The notes under the pieces were generated by a model. It worked only from the letters and a program-made list of their open reading frames with translations. It had not been told where the DNA came from and did no database searches. From positions 124,001-188,000 of the forward strand of contig RBKR01000018.1 in assembly GCA_004835665.1 (NCBI GenBank): DNA of 64,000 nt. The letters are read 5' to 3'. The DNA comes from Phoma sp. XZ068 (lineage: Eukaryota; Ascomycota; Dothideomycetes; Pleosporales; Didymellaceae). This document shows, piece by piece, positions 55,390-64,000 of the stretch (its first letter is position 1; the number at the start of each line of letters is the position of its first letter). Made by a program: the position numbers and the translations under genes.

Positions 55390-56364
55390 TTAAATAGAAT
55401 CCTCCACGAATCTGAGTTGCACTCTTCTCACCCTTAATCTGTCGATATCATTCTGTAACATGGTAAGTCCCACCTCTTTTATGTATGCATCTAGGGCAGG
55501 GTCGCCTTGCATTAGTTGTTGAGCGAAGACCAACGCGGATTGCTTCGGTACGTTGGGCGCTGTTCCCGCAAGCGCGCAGTATATCATCTTGAATCGTCGA
55601 ACTCCCTCTTCGAAATTGGATCTGTTTGATATTCGATTCCGGATCGCGCTTGGTCCTAAGCGCCTATGGAAATATACATGATTTTCGCACAGTTCAGGTA
55701 GCATATCATCTAACAGGCTTCTGTCAAACAGATCCTGAAGGCTCACTCGGACCTTGATTTGCTCCTTTGCAATCCTCGATACAAACAATCCCTCCGAGTC
55801 GTAAAGGTGCGCGTTTTCCTGGTCGTTCAACCGATTGCGGGCCTCTCTGCTCAAGCGGGAACAAAGTGGCATCGCGAGAACTTTGTCCTTGAGGTCTTTT
55901 GCAGAGTAGCTGTCTGTACTCTGTATAACGGATATGAAAACTTGTGTTGAATCTCTCTTATCGAAGGATCCAAACTCCCACGCCTGGAAGGCGGCTTTGA
56001 TAGCTCGAATCGGGTCGTGGGTTACAGATATCAGAGCTGTGTCTTTTTTGCTTGTCCTGTCAGAATGGAACTCTGCGAAGTGCAGCGCAATGTCGTCTTC
56101 TGACTCTATTCTCCAGTCAGGATTCCCGGCGATAATATCGCCATCTTCGTTCTCTTTTGACCTCGATGTTGGGTGCCACATTCGATACCAGTATTGCACT
56201 GAATGCCGAGGTCGATGTACTGGCTCCGGCGGACTGGGTCCAAAAGGAAAGACCGAAAGACGTGCAATTGCTGCAGTCAAAAGCGTGATGGCTTCTGTGT
56301 GAGCCATGATTGTGTCTGCCAAGGCATTTGATGCCTCTGCAGAAGCACTACCATGGATAGCCAT
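55390..56364 (-). CDS. Intact ORF of unknown function inside the mobile island
   Basis: Single-exon frame of 324 aa starting at the first true ATG (MAIHGSASAEASNALADTI). No signal peptide or membrane segment is evident. The middle, YWYRMWHPTSRSKENEDGDII...DIALHFAEFHSDRTSKKDTALISVTHDPIRAIKAAFQAWEFG..STQVFISVIQSTD, looks like a folded domain and recalls the fungal DUF7587-type pattern (a variable start, then ISVT and VF(I)xVI strands), though I am not sure. A charged helical C-terminal part follows (RRFKMIYCALAG, IDRLRVRRVQLRFVED). It has no stops although the relics on both sides do. It could be cargo or a host gene trapped between insertions. Confidence 0.65.
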   Translation of the reverse strand: MAIHGSASAEASNALADTIMAHTEAITLLTAAIARLSVFPFGPSPPEPVHRPRHSVQYWYRMWHPTSRSKENEDGDIIAGNPDWRIESEDDIALHFAEFHSDRTSKKDTALISVTHDPIRAIKAAFQAWEFGSFDKRDSTQVFISVIQSTDSYSAKDLKDKVLAMPLCSRLSREARNRLNDQENAHLYDSEGLFVSRIAKEQIKVRVSLQDLFDRSLLDDMLPELCENHVYFHRRLGPSAIRNRISNRSNFEEGVRRFKMIYCALAGTAPNVPKQSALVFAQQLMQGDPALDAYIKEVGLTMLQNDIDRLRVRRVQLRFVEDSI

Positions 56365-56944
56365 GAAGTTTATCAAGACGATTCAGGTTTCGAAAGGATA
56401 ACAGTATTTTATCTTTGCAAGTTTCCTGACGTTACTGAATCACATGCGCTCTTTATGAGCGAGTGCTTCCGGTGACAAGATGCTGGGCCTGTAACGTATG
56501 CCAAGTTTGGACATTCTTTGTTACTTCCAGGTGCCAGAGCTCACCTCGTAACCGATACCTAGTCCGTACGGGTCCGCGCTACTCTACTCAGCCCTTGATG
56601 CAAACGGCTGCAGAACGACACCAAAACAACATTTTCCAATGATTCGCGGAGACGTAAGAGGCGAGATTATGAAGCTTGATGGCGGCGTGGCGGCATCTCA
56701 CGCAGGGAAAGCGAACCAGCTTACACCGCGGAGGCCTTTGCAATGGAGTAGAGTTTGGGTCGGTAGCCTGTCGGACGATTGAGCAGAGCAGACCCGTGTA
56801 AAGGTTTTGTGGAAAGAGCGTGATGCTCCAGGAAGTAAAATGCGTCTCAGACGGTGTCATCAATGACGTTTGCTAATTAGCCAACAGTGTAAGCTAGTCG
56901 CGAACTCTAATCAATTATCTTCTGCTTATTAAAAACGCATATCA
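56365..56944. other. spacer between unknown ORF and transposase relic
   Basis: 580 bp presumably with the promoter of the minus-strand ORF. A 91-codon minus-strand frame (56588-56863) has no recognisable features. I looked here for a second inverted repeat that would close a normal-sized pogo element and found none. Confidence 0.35.
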
Positions 56945-58653
56945 TCAATACATTCGCGCCACTGGCGCTCTCCAAGTCCCTGGCGCTTCACTCTGTGTCA
57001 CCTCTCTTCCTGGCTCTAGTATACGCGAATCTACCTCAGCACTCTTGTACTTGCGACCGCGCTTTCCTTTGCTCTTCTCCGCAGTAGCCCTATCACTAGC
57101 AGCACGCTTTGCTCGTGCTGCCTCAAGGTCCTTGTACTTCATTACCTTTGCTTTCCCTAGAACAACTGCACGAGTTGCTCAGCGAACCTTAGATTCATTG
57201 TTGATCTTGCACAGAAGTCTATTGTAGTCCTGGAGTAAACCCTGCTTGGCAAAAGAGATCTTAGCAGCACTTGCAAGCTTCTGTATGCGTCTCTGTATGC
57301 GCTGCTTGCTAACTTCATCAAACTTAGAAGTATCTTGTTTAATCAGGTCATGCAGCGACGTTATACCTCTGTGTTTACTGGCGTTACGGGTGTTACAGGC
57401 GTCAACTATACTTCTTCTTAAGGGCACAGTCGTACAGCCTCTTCAGCTGTAGAAACAGTGAGATCTGCAGGTGGCTTCGGCATGTTTCAAAATACCCTAT
57501 CTAGGTTGAATGGAAACAGGCCGCTTGCGGCCCATGCTGCCCTAATGTTCCTCGCTGTGAACGCTTTGCTTCTTGCAGGGTCGTACAGAGAGGTAAAGTG
57601 CTCCTTGCTAATTGTGTCTATACCTCCTCTATTCAGCCGCTCAACCTAATCCCAATAGGCAGTTTTCAAAGGAGCAAACACTCCAACGTCGCACGGTTGG
57701 AGCTTGTGCGAAGTATAAGAGGGGAGGCAGCACAGAATAATATTATTACTGAGGCAGAACTCCAGTATTTCCAGCGTTTCATAAGTGCCGAAGCCATCGC
57801 AGACAAGTACCCGCAGTTTGCCATCAGCTATGTCTTTGGTTTGGGGATCAAAAACACGCGTAAGCCACTCTAAGCAGATTTTAGAGTCATTATAACCGTT
57901 CTCAGAGTGGCCGTAGTGCCATCCAGGCGTTAGATACGTGGTCCAGTTGCTTCAATGGGTCGACGCTGGCCAGATTATAAGAGGCAACAGCGCTCTCCCG
58001 TCAGCACTTATACATTCAACAGCAGTCACCATCATGCGTTTAATGCCGGCACCCCTGTAGTCTCGTCTATCATCTTTACCTACTAGGACTTTAACAGAAC
58101 CAAGCTTGCTCAGCATAACACCTGTCTCATCCATGTTGTAAAAATTTCGTAGGAGTATTGCAGGGTCTTGCAGCACATCTCCCATCACCTCAAACCATTC
58201 TACGACCTTGTCGTATATATTATTCTCGTGACGTTTCCAATCTATCAACCTTACTCTCCTCAACCTAAGTTCAGGATAACGCTTCTCAAAGCTACAAGCC
58301 CAGTTTTTGCCTGGCGGCTTGACTAGCTTGTTCGTCGTGGATCAGCGGCACGCGATGCTGAAAGCGAGCGTAGGTATGTATTTAATTCATACAGGTTGCC
58401 CAAACCTAGACATTAGTAAGAGGAACATAACAAGCGCCTTTTCTTCCTCTACAGTGAGATATTGCTGGAGATGGCCCCTCGCTGCCTTCAACATCCCTCC
58501 ATATTTACAGCAGTGAAGGGTAGAGCAAGGAACGTTCATCTCCTGTGCAAGGGCACGATAAGACATAGACTCATCCTTAGAAAGCGCATCTGCCAGCGCC
58601 CGGCTAGCTAGATCCATGATCAGAGATGTGGTGTTGGTTACAAGACCACACAT
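56945..58653 (-). pseudogene. pogo/Fot-type (DDE_1) transposase relic
   Basis: On the minus strand one frame runs from about 58653 with a CENP-B-type helix-turn-helix (MSYRALAQEMNVPCSTLHCC...LTVEEEKALVMFLL), through FEKRYPELRLRRVRLIDWKRHENN, to the DDE_1 catalytic region: first Asp in FYNMDETGVML, second in VLVCDGFGTYETLEILEFC, third in KLQPCDVGVFAPLK. In-frame stops interrupt it after SRFGQPV, SIACR, PASTH, TAYWD and DRVF; several are TGA or TAG where Arg or Gln fits. A frameshift at about 57360-57430 moves the C-terminal part (TSLHDLIKQDTSKFDEVSKQRIQRRIQKLA...) to another frame. Damage mixes CpA and CpG C-to-T changes. It is certainly inactive. Confidence 0.9.
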
Positions 58654-59206
58654 GCGCAGTATGTAGCGACAAACGCGCAGTCAACCAAACAAAGCTCAAT
58701 AGTTTGCTCTAAAGATAGCCATCACGTGCTATTTTTAGAACCTTCTAGAAGAGCGCCACACCTTGAGTGTTAGAGGATAGCGTTCAATAAGATACGCTAT
58801 CATGTAAGCAAGCTAAGGCCTCATGCCAAGATACCCAACCCGCTCGTCCCCTCGGCAAAGCTCAGAATATGTTTCTCCGTGCATTCATCAATCCATGCAT
58901 TAGCATGTGTATCCTTTACTAACACGTGTTCCATCTTCATGTGTCAGAAGTTCAAAATATTAGAGTGACTGCCGTAAGGCAGGGGTGCAAACTCAAAGCA
59001 ACGATAGAAGTAGTCCTTAGAACAAGCGGCAACATAGCGTGAATCGCGTATTTTTCCCTTCGCATATAAGAGGGTTCAAAATTAATCCACAAAGAATACC
59101 ACTATGCTAAATCAATAGACGATACGACACGGGATAGATGTCCAAGAGGTCGCAATAGTGATCTTGTCCCAGAATGGAGGGTGTCCCATAGCCTAGGGAG
59201 GGACTT
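58654..59206. other. right flank of transposase up to terminal repeat
   Basis: 553 bp between the transposase N-terminus and the right end of the composite element. It is longer than the usual pogo leader. No coding potential was recognised. Confidence 0.35.
59165..59204 (-). repeat. right terminal inverted repeat, 40 bp
   Basis: Reverse-complement partner of 52953-52992, followed by two element bases and TA at 59207-59208. Confidence 0.8.
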
Positions 59207-59595
59207 TAAATGGTCGCTATACGTAGGCATAATAGACAGTATGGAAAACTGATCCTTTGTAGACAGTCCTCTTTAGAGTGGAAGAAATATGACTGTATAT
59301 TATGGATACATTTTTTGGTTCTGGAAGCGTGCAAAAGTATCTAAATATTCTTCGGTGGCGTCCTTTGTTCTGGTACACTACGTATTCCGGGAGGCGGAAA
59401 TACGCATCGGATGAACACGTACAAGACACTTCAATTCTGACGTAAATGATATCACAAATCCATGATACGTACCATAATTTCATATCCAAGAAGTAAGGGT
59501 GCATCCTCTAGACTTAATCGTTCTGGTATCTAAGCATCTATCCTCACTACTTCAATGTGCCTTCTCCTTGACCCATCTCACAATGCTACATGGGC
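59207..59595. other. flank between mobile island and small zinc-finger gene
   Basis: 389 bp, AT-rich, no feature recognised. Confidence 0.35.
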
Positions 59596-59793
59596 TCAAG
59601 ACGGACAGCACCGCTGCCAGAAGTGTCCGCACCGCTCACATTGATGCGGAAAATCATCGCTCTCGTTCACGGCGCCGCAACAACATCGCCAGATTCCGTA
59701 GTTGGCTTCGACTGGATCTGGTCGTGTGATTGTGTGTTCGTCGATCTTGGGGTTGGGTGTCTTTGCGCGGGTGATCTTGGATGAGCGAGGCAT
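59596..59793 (-). CDS. Small protein with zinc-ribbon-like Cys cluster
   Basis: 65-aa frame starting at ATG 59793. The basic N-terminus (MPRSSKITRAKTPNPK) is followed by a Cys-rich end: GIWRCCCGAVNESDDFPHQCERCGHFWQRCC. The W-x-C...N...C-x2-C spacing resembles RanBP2-type or zinc-ribbon fingers seen in many short fungal proteins of unknown role. The frame is open further upstream to 59937, but the inner ATG follows a stretch that reads like leader. It sits ~390 bp outside the mobile island. Confidence 0.5.
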   Translation of the reverse strand: MPRSSKITRAKTPNPKIDEHTITRPDPVEANYGIWRCCCGAVNESDDFPHQCERCGHFWQRCCPS

Positions 59794-60890
59794 TTTTGCT
59801 GATATGGTAAGTTGATCGTTCGAGGGCAGGAGATAGTTTGAATGCGTGGTTGAACTTAGCTTAGGTAGCAGACGTTGACGTTCGGTGTGAAGGGTTTTGT
59901 ATGCGCGATCACTTTCGTGAAGTGATGCACAGTGCAAGTGCGATTTGTTTAGAAGTTATGATGAGTGTCAGTAATTACTATGAGCACACAATAACGGATA
60001 GTATATACTGTTACGCAGCTAATACTCAATCATCCACAATATGTCAGTGCTTCTCGCTATGGTCTAGCAGAGCATGTGTCTACATCGCGCATACAAGTCC
60101 TCGTACAAAGTAATCCCATCACATGGCAAGTTTTCCGTGGCCAAGAGGGGCAAACATAGGAACATGATTAATCTTCAGAGTACTGTGTAAAGTGCCGGCT
60201 GCAAAGGTTGGTATTGATGTAGATGCTGCTCTAATGTGTGATTCTGTGTTTCCTGCCTGGAGGTGCGCGCGGTAACAACTTTGTATATTGAACCGCAGTT
60301 TCCCCAATCTTAAAGCTCAGATGCGAGCTTTGTCTGGAGCACGCTTGGTGAATGTCTTTCACACAATGCACGCAGCACACTGTCGACTAAACCGATTTAT
60401 GGCACCACTACACCATTGAACTTTCACTTTCACTTCCGTATTTATTTTTTCAAAGCTCTGAGGGGAGGAAAAAACAACAAGAACTGTGCGTTGCCTTGAT
60501 CCTGCAACATTGCCTTCCATAACTACTTGACTTTAAGTACGGAAAGCTGAAAAGAAATTACGGAGACTTTGACATTCTCACTGCTCGATCAGCGCTGTAA
60601 ACTTAGTGATGACTCTTAGCTTCACCTTGACTTTCTCCACCTTCCAACCCCCATCGGCACCACGAATGCAGGAAAGCTTGCTCCCCAGATCCAGCCATTC
60701 AGCCACCTAGTCATATATCCAGGTAAACTGTATGCACAGGGGGACGAAACCCATCCGAATGCCGATGATTACCCGAAATATACGTTGTTGCCTATCACAT
60801 TCAATTAAGTTACCTTTCTCTACCACGCGATCGTTAACTGTTGATTTTGTACCAAAACCCTTCGAAAATATCAAAACCTTAGCGCCAACC
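59794..60890. promoter_or_regulatory. divergent region, small zinc-finger gene / APH-family gene
   Basis: 1.1 kb. The frame of the APH-family gene is open upstream to 60732 and contains ATGs (60732, 60759, 60765), so a longer N-terminus of up to 53 residues (with an Arg/Ser-rich, presequence-like character) cannot be excluded. Otherwise no feature. Confidence 0.35.
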
Positions 60891-61652
60891 ATGTCAAGTA
60901 TACCACCTGTGGCTCCCATCAGCTCTCGATACAATCAGCACATGGACAAGCGAGCCAAGAAACTCAACGAATCCCTCTTCATCAAGCGCGGAAGCCCCCA
61001 TCAGATCCAGAGAGAAGTAGACACTATATTCTTCCTCCAACGCAACACATCGATCCCTGTGCCAACGGTGGTCGAATCGCACATCCAAGAGTGGGGCAGT
61101 TGGTTCACCATGGCCCGCGTGCCGGGGGTATCTCTGACCGATGCTTGGAAACTCATGAGCGAAGAAGAGCAAGCAACGACGCGGAATGACCTCTCCACCT
61201 ACCTCAGCGAGCTACGAGCTCTTCGCCCCCCAGATCCCGTCTTCATTGGATCCTGCATGGGCGGACAAGCGTACGATCACCGCCTAAACAACGGTCTTCC
61301 CTGTGGTCCATTCGCCTCAGTGTCCGAATTCCACGATTACACCGTCTCGAACGTGTTACGGTGTCCCCGCCCTGAACTCGCTGTGTTTTATCGCGAACAA
61401 TTGCCCGACGACCATGCTGTGGTATTCGGCCACGCAGATCTGTGCGGCGACCATATTTTCGTTGAACCATCCACGGGGAAGATCACGGGGATTATTGATT
61501 GGGAGATGGGTGGTTGGTGGCCCGCGTATTGGGAGTATACGAAATCGTTGTTTGGGATGAAGCATATGCCGTGGTGGACGGGACTTGTAGCGGATGTTTT
61601 TGAGGCGTATCCGGTTGAACTGCGAGTTGAACGTGATCTACAAGAATTCTGA
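60891..61652 (+). CDS. APH-family (aminoglycoside phosphotransferase-like) kinase fold protein
   Basis: 253 aa from the ATG at 60891, single exon; an in-frame ATG at 60732 would add 53 residues. REVDTIFFLQRNTSIPVPTVVESHI is the N-lobe to hinge segment of fungal APH proteins. The catalytic loop reads VVFGHADLCGDHIFV with H181 and D183, but the usual metal-binding Asn is His188. The second motif GIIDWEMGGWWPAYWEY has D203 in place. The glycine-rich loop and the usual lysine are not evident, so the N-lobe is reduced. These proteins are expanded in fungi with unknown small-molecule or protein substrates; antibiotic resistance is not implied. Confidence 0.88.
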   Translation: MSSIPPVAPISSRYNQHMDKRAKKLNESLFIKRGSPHQIQREVDTIFFLQRNTSIPVPTVVESHIQEWGSWFTMARVPGVSLTDAWKLMSEEEQATTRNDLSTYLSELRALRPPDPVFIGSCMGGQAYDHRLNNGLPCGPFASVSEFHDYTVSNVLRCPRPELAVFYREQLPDDHAVVFGHADLCGDHIFVEPSTGKITGIIDWEMGGWWPAYWEYTKSLFGMKHMPWWTGLVADVFEAYPVELRVERDLQEF

Positions 61653-61880
61653 ACTTGAAGACTATGAGAGCCCTGTGACGAAACGTCTTCCGTATTTCCA
61701 GTTATAAGAACGTGCTTGTCGTCTCAAAGCTGATATTCGATGAAATTATTAACATCACGTCATGCAAATATTGGGCTTCCGCACAACCACAATCATGAAG
61801 CCAAGACTTGCATATAAACAGTAAGGCGAACTTTAGTATACACAACCACGAAGGCAGACTCAATTTAGATTACGCCCCGC

Positions 61881-63607
61881 TCAAAATCCACGCACCTCCC
61901 GTTCAACAACAGGAACCTCGAACTTCTTCCTTCCACGCACAACAAAGTAAATCCCGCCTAGCACCACCCATCCAACCATAACCACGGTCGAGTAATTCAT
62001 GTTCTGTGCGGTGACCGGCATGAATGTCGGGAACGTCGAGAAAACGATGGCTAGCACGAGCCACGCACAGGATAGGAGGTTCAGGCCGAGACCGAGCGAC
62101 TTGGGCATCTTGAAGAAGCCGAATTCGTGGTTTGCCAGTTTCGGGCGGCCGTGGATCATGAAGTAAATGATGGGGATCAGGTACGAGGTATACAAACCAA
62201 GGATGGCCATGGAGAGGATGGCGTTGAAGGCGGTTGAGTTGCCGAGGTAGATGAAACCGAGAAGCATCTGAAGGATGGTGATGAGAACGACAGCGCGAAC
62301 GGGGATTTGAGACGAGCGGTTGACGTATGCGAAGTAACGGTCGAACGGTGTTGCCTTGTCGCGTGCGAAAGCCCAAAGGGTGCGGGAAGTCGATGTGACA
62401 CCTGCCGCGCAGGCTGCGATGGCGATGAGTGTGATGATAAGGCTCATGACAGTTGCGCCAGCCGCGGACCTAGTGGCGTCGAGGAAGATCTGCATGAAGG
62501 GGAAGCCGGTTGGTGTGGCAAGCAGTGTATCGAGTGGGCCGGTAGAGTAGAGCAGCATGACGCAGTAGCCGATTCCGAGGATGCCGTTAACTGTGACTGA
62601 GCCTACCATGGCAATGGGAACGTTGCGAGAAGCGCGTGGCATCTCTTCAGCAAGGTGGCATGCGGCATCGTATCCAAGTAGAGGGTATACAGAGGAGAGG
62701 AGACCGACGAGCCATGAGATGCCATCGCTAGACCAACCGCTGGAGTTTGACACTTCGGTGAAGACAAATGATGCTGTATTCTTAGGTGCCATGACGCCGA
62801 GTGTTACCAGGATGGCGATAAACCCTGAAATGTGCAGTACACCTAAATCTTGTCAATACTGGAAGTACTTTTGCGGCCGCAGACTACGTACCGGAAAGTA
62901 AGTTGGCAGTGGGAAGCATCCTCGAACCCCATATATTGATGGCGGCGGCGTACAGCAGTACAAGCCAGTAAAACAAAAGACCCTGCCACCTTTTTGGGAT
63001 ATATGAATCATCGTTCAGGATGATCAAGGCCTGGAGTTGAAGACCAGCCGCGAACGCAGCGGAGGCAGTAAGCACAATTTGTCCACCAACGTTGATCCAT
63101 CCTGTGAACCATGCGGCCGTTGCTCGTGATGAAGGCGGGGAAAGCGCCGCAACCCAATGGTATTGTCCTAGCTGCGTGTTATCCTGTGGGCAATATGACT
63201 TTTCATAGATGGTATGTACCTCCTGCGGTAGGATAGATGGACGCGATTTCTCCCAAAGAGCATGCAGTTGCAATCGTACAAATGACTGAGATGAGCCTGA
63301 TGGTATTAGATTTCAAACCATTGCTGAGCCTTTGATAAGTGAGAGCATACAGGTTGAAGAATAGGCAAGGGGCACCTCCTGTTATCAACGCAGTTGCGAT
63401 GACTGTGGAAAGTGCTTCCCAAGTTGCCATCAAACAGAGACACAGACTCCCCAGTGACCAAATTGAATAATTCCGTTTTAACTCCTGGACGTGACCGAGC
63501 TGTGCCAGGCGGTCATCGTCGTCGCCCGTAGTAGGAACAAAGTGTTTGGCATCCGGGTCTGCCATCTCGATGTGGTCGCGAGTTGGTTTTGGGTGGATCT
63601 CTGTCAT
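61881..63607 (-). CDS. Amino-acid/GABA/choline-type permease (APC superfamily)
   Basis: Plasma-membrane transporter of the fungal GABA permease/choline transporter group. Exons 63607-63220, 63167-62892 and 62842-61881 give 541 aa; introns are 52 and 49 nt. The junctions restore IYPTAGGQYHWVAALSPP and RMLPTANLLSGVLHISGF, both near-invariant in this group. About twelve hydrophobic segments are present. The N-terminal tail (~60 residues) is cytosolic and acidic. CHLAEEMPRASRNVPIAMVGSV is the group's conserved loop and SRTLWAFARDKATPFDRYFAYVN the second. The true ATG is 63607; upstream codons in frame offer only GTG. Substrate could be GABA, choline, polyamines or another amine. Confidence 0.93.
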
Positions 63608-64000
63608 GTTTTCGGGTGAATGGTCAAACACTTATATAAAGCTGATGATAGATGATGAGAGATAAGGTCAGCGTTTAGGTCACCTATCTCGAATGACTCT
63701 GGATGCATGGTGATAGATAGTGATATGCCAGAACGAGGCAGAGCGGAAGTGTTCCGGGAGTGCGGGAAGGTCGAGACAGCATGTTCGCTCACTGGAACGG
63801 CAAGGGCACGCGCGAAATGCGGGGGTTAGCGCATGCCTCCACGATCTAAAGGCCGTGACCGCAAGGTGTTTCTTACTGCGGGTTAGTATCATCACCCTTG
63901 TTGCAACTCTAGCCAACGACGATCCAGGCATTGTCAAGGCCGTTTCGAAAGCTCCAGGATGCTGTGGTTACCGCTACTGATGGTGGAAATCAAATCAGTC
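63608..64000. promoter_or_regulatory. permease promoter region to window edge
   Basis: 393 bp upstream of the permease start. TATATAA-like sequence occurs ~25 bp upstream of the ATG (63631-63638). No other gene is visible before the edge. Confidence 0.4.

Larger units (their letters stand above)
52951..59206. mobile_element. Candidate composite Tc1/pogo-type element, 6.26 kb
   Basis: A 40-bp inverted repeat pair, 52953-52992 and 59165-59204, matches at 36 of 40 positions (GTCCCTCCCT.GGCTA.GGGA...). Two further bases (AT or AA) and then a TA dinucleotide follow on both sides (52949-52950 and 59207-59208), the target site used by Tc1/mariner/pogo transposases. Inside lie a pogo/Fot-type transposase relic near the right end, a nested long-inverted-repeat element with a BTB pseudogene, and an intact ORF of unknown function. 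At 6.26 kb it is about three times a usual Fot/pogo element, so it either carries cargo or has been enlarged by insertions. That the transposase belongs to these ends is inferred. Confidence 0.6.

Noticed and set aside
56870..56944. A second terminal inverted repeat just after the transposase stop, which would define an ordinary ~2-kb pogo element
   Set aside because: Comparing this stretch with the region right of 58653 by eye gave no match beyond chance, and the 40-bp repeat has no third copy here.
1..64000. tRNA genes, CRISPR arrays and a biosynthetic gene cluster backbone
   Set aside because: No clear tRNA B-box context or repeat-spacer array was seen by eye, and no polyketide synthase, peptide synthetase or terpene synthase is present, so the scattered oxidoreductases are not called a cluster.

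Overview
The window is nuclear DNA of a filamentous ascomycete. The evidence is: spliceosomal genes with short introns (mostly 47-115 nt, GT...AG), fungal-restricted families (HET-domain protein, GH7 cellobiohydrolase, NmrA-like regulator, GPR1/FUN34/YaaH transporter), and a DNA transposon damaged by RIP-like C-to-T changes. The gene content resembles Dothideomycetes, probably Pleosporales, but that placement is an inference from family content and the species cannot be read from the window.

Layout. 1-13 kb is a housekeeping block: XRN1 (minus strand, runs off the left edge), divergent HAT2-like WD40 protein, dephospho-CoA kinase, two disordered proteins (one with a KEN box), a 2.9-kb gene-poor stretch, signal-peptidase subunit SPC3 and mitochondrial ribosomal protein bL19m. 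13.5-18.5 kb holds an NmrA-like NAD(P)-binding regulator and an L-asparaginase fused to ankyrin repeats, with a four-copy 20-bp repeat in the asparaginase upstream region. 19.5-26.4 kb holds a SET/NAP histone chaperone, a fungal protein of unknown function, and a Gid7/WDR26-type LisH-CTLH-WD40 subunit of the GID ubiquitin ligase.

27-45 kb is a metabolic and secretory block: GH1 beta-glucosidase, acetate-type transporter, short-chain dehydrogenase, secreted type-B carboxylesterase, flavin monooxygenase (with a 7-nt microexon), GH7 cellulase without a cellulose-binding module, EGF-bearing beta-propeller phytase and a glutathione S-transferase. GH1, GH7, esterase and phytase suit a plant-biomass feeder.

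45.8-48.6 kb encodes a 903-residue single-pass membrane protein that I do not recognise. Its ectodomain is an internal tandem duplication of a six-cysteine coiled-coil unit. The QTRT2 subunit of tRNA-guanine transglycosylase follows.

51-59.2 kb is an accessory island. A HET-domain gene borders a 6.26-kb segment (52951-59206) that ends in 40-bp inverted repeats with TA at both edges. Inside are a RIP-like-damaged pogo/Fot transposase, a second nested element with 151-bp inverted repeats and an 8-bp target duplication carrying a broken BTB gene, and one intact ORF of unknown function. The window closes with a small zinc-finger-like protein, an APH-family kinase-like protein and an amino-acid/choline-type permease.

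All gene models were spliced by eye from GT/AG sites, phase and family continuity. No alignment or transcript evidence was available.
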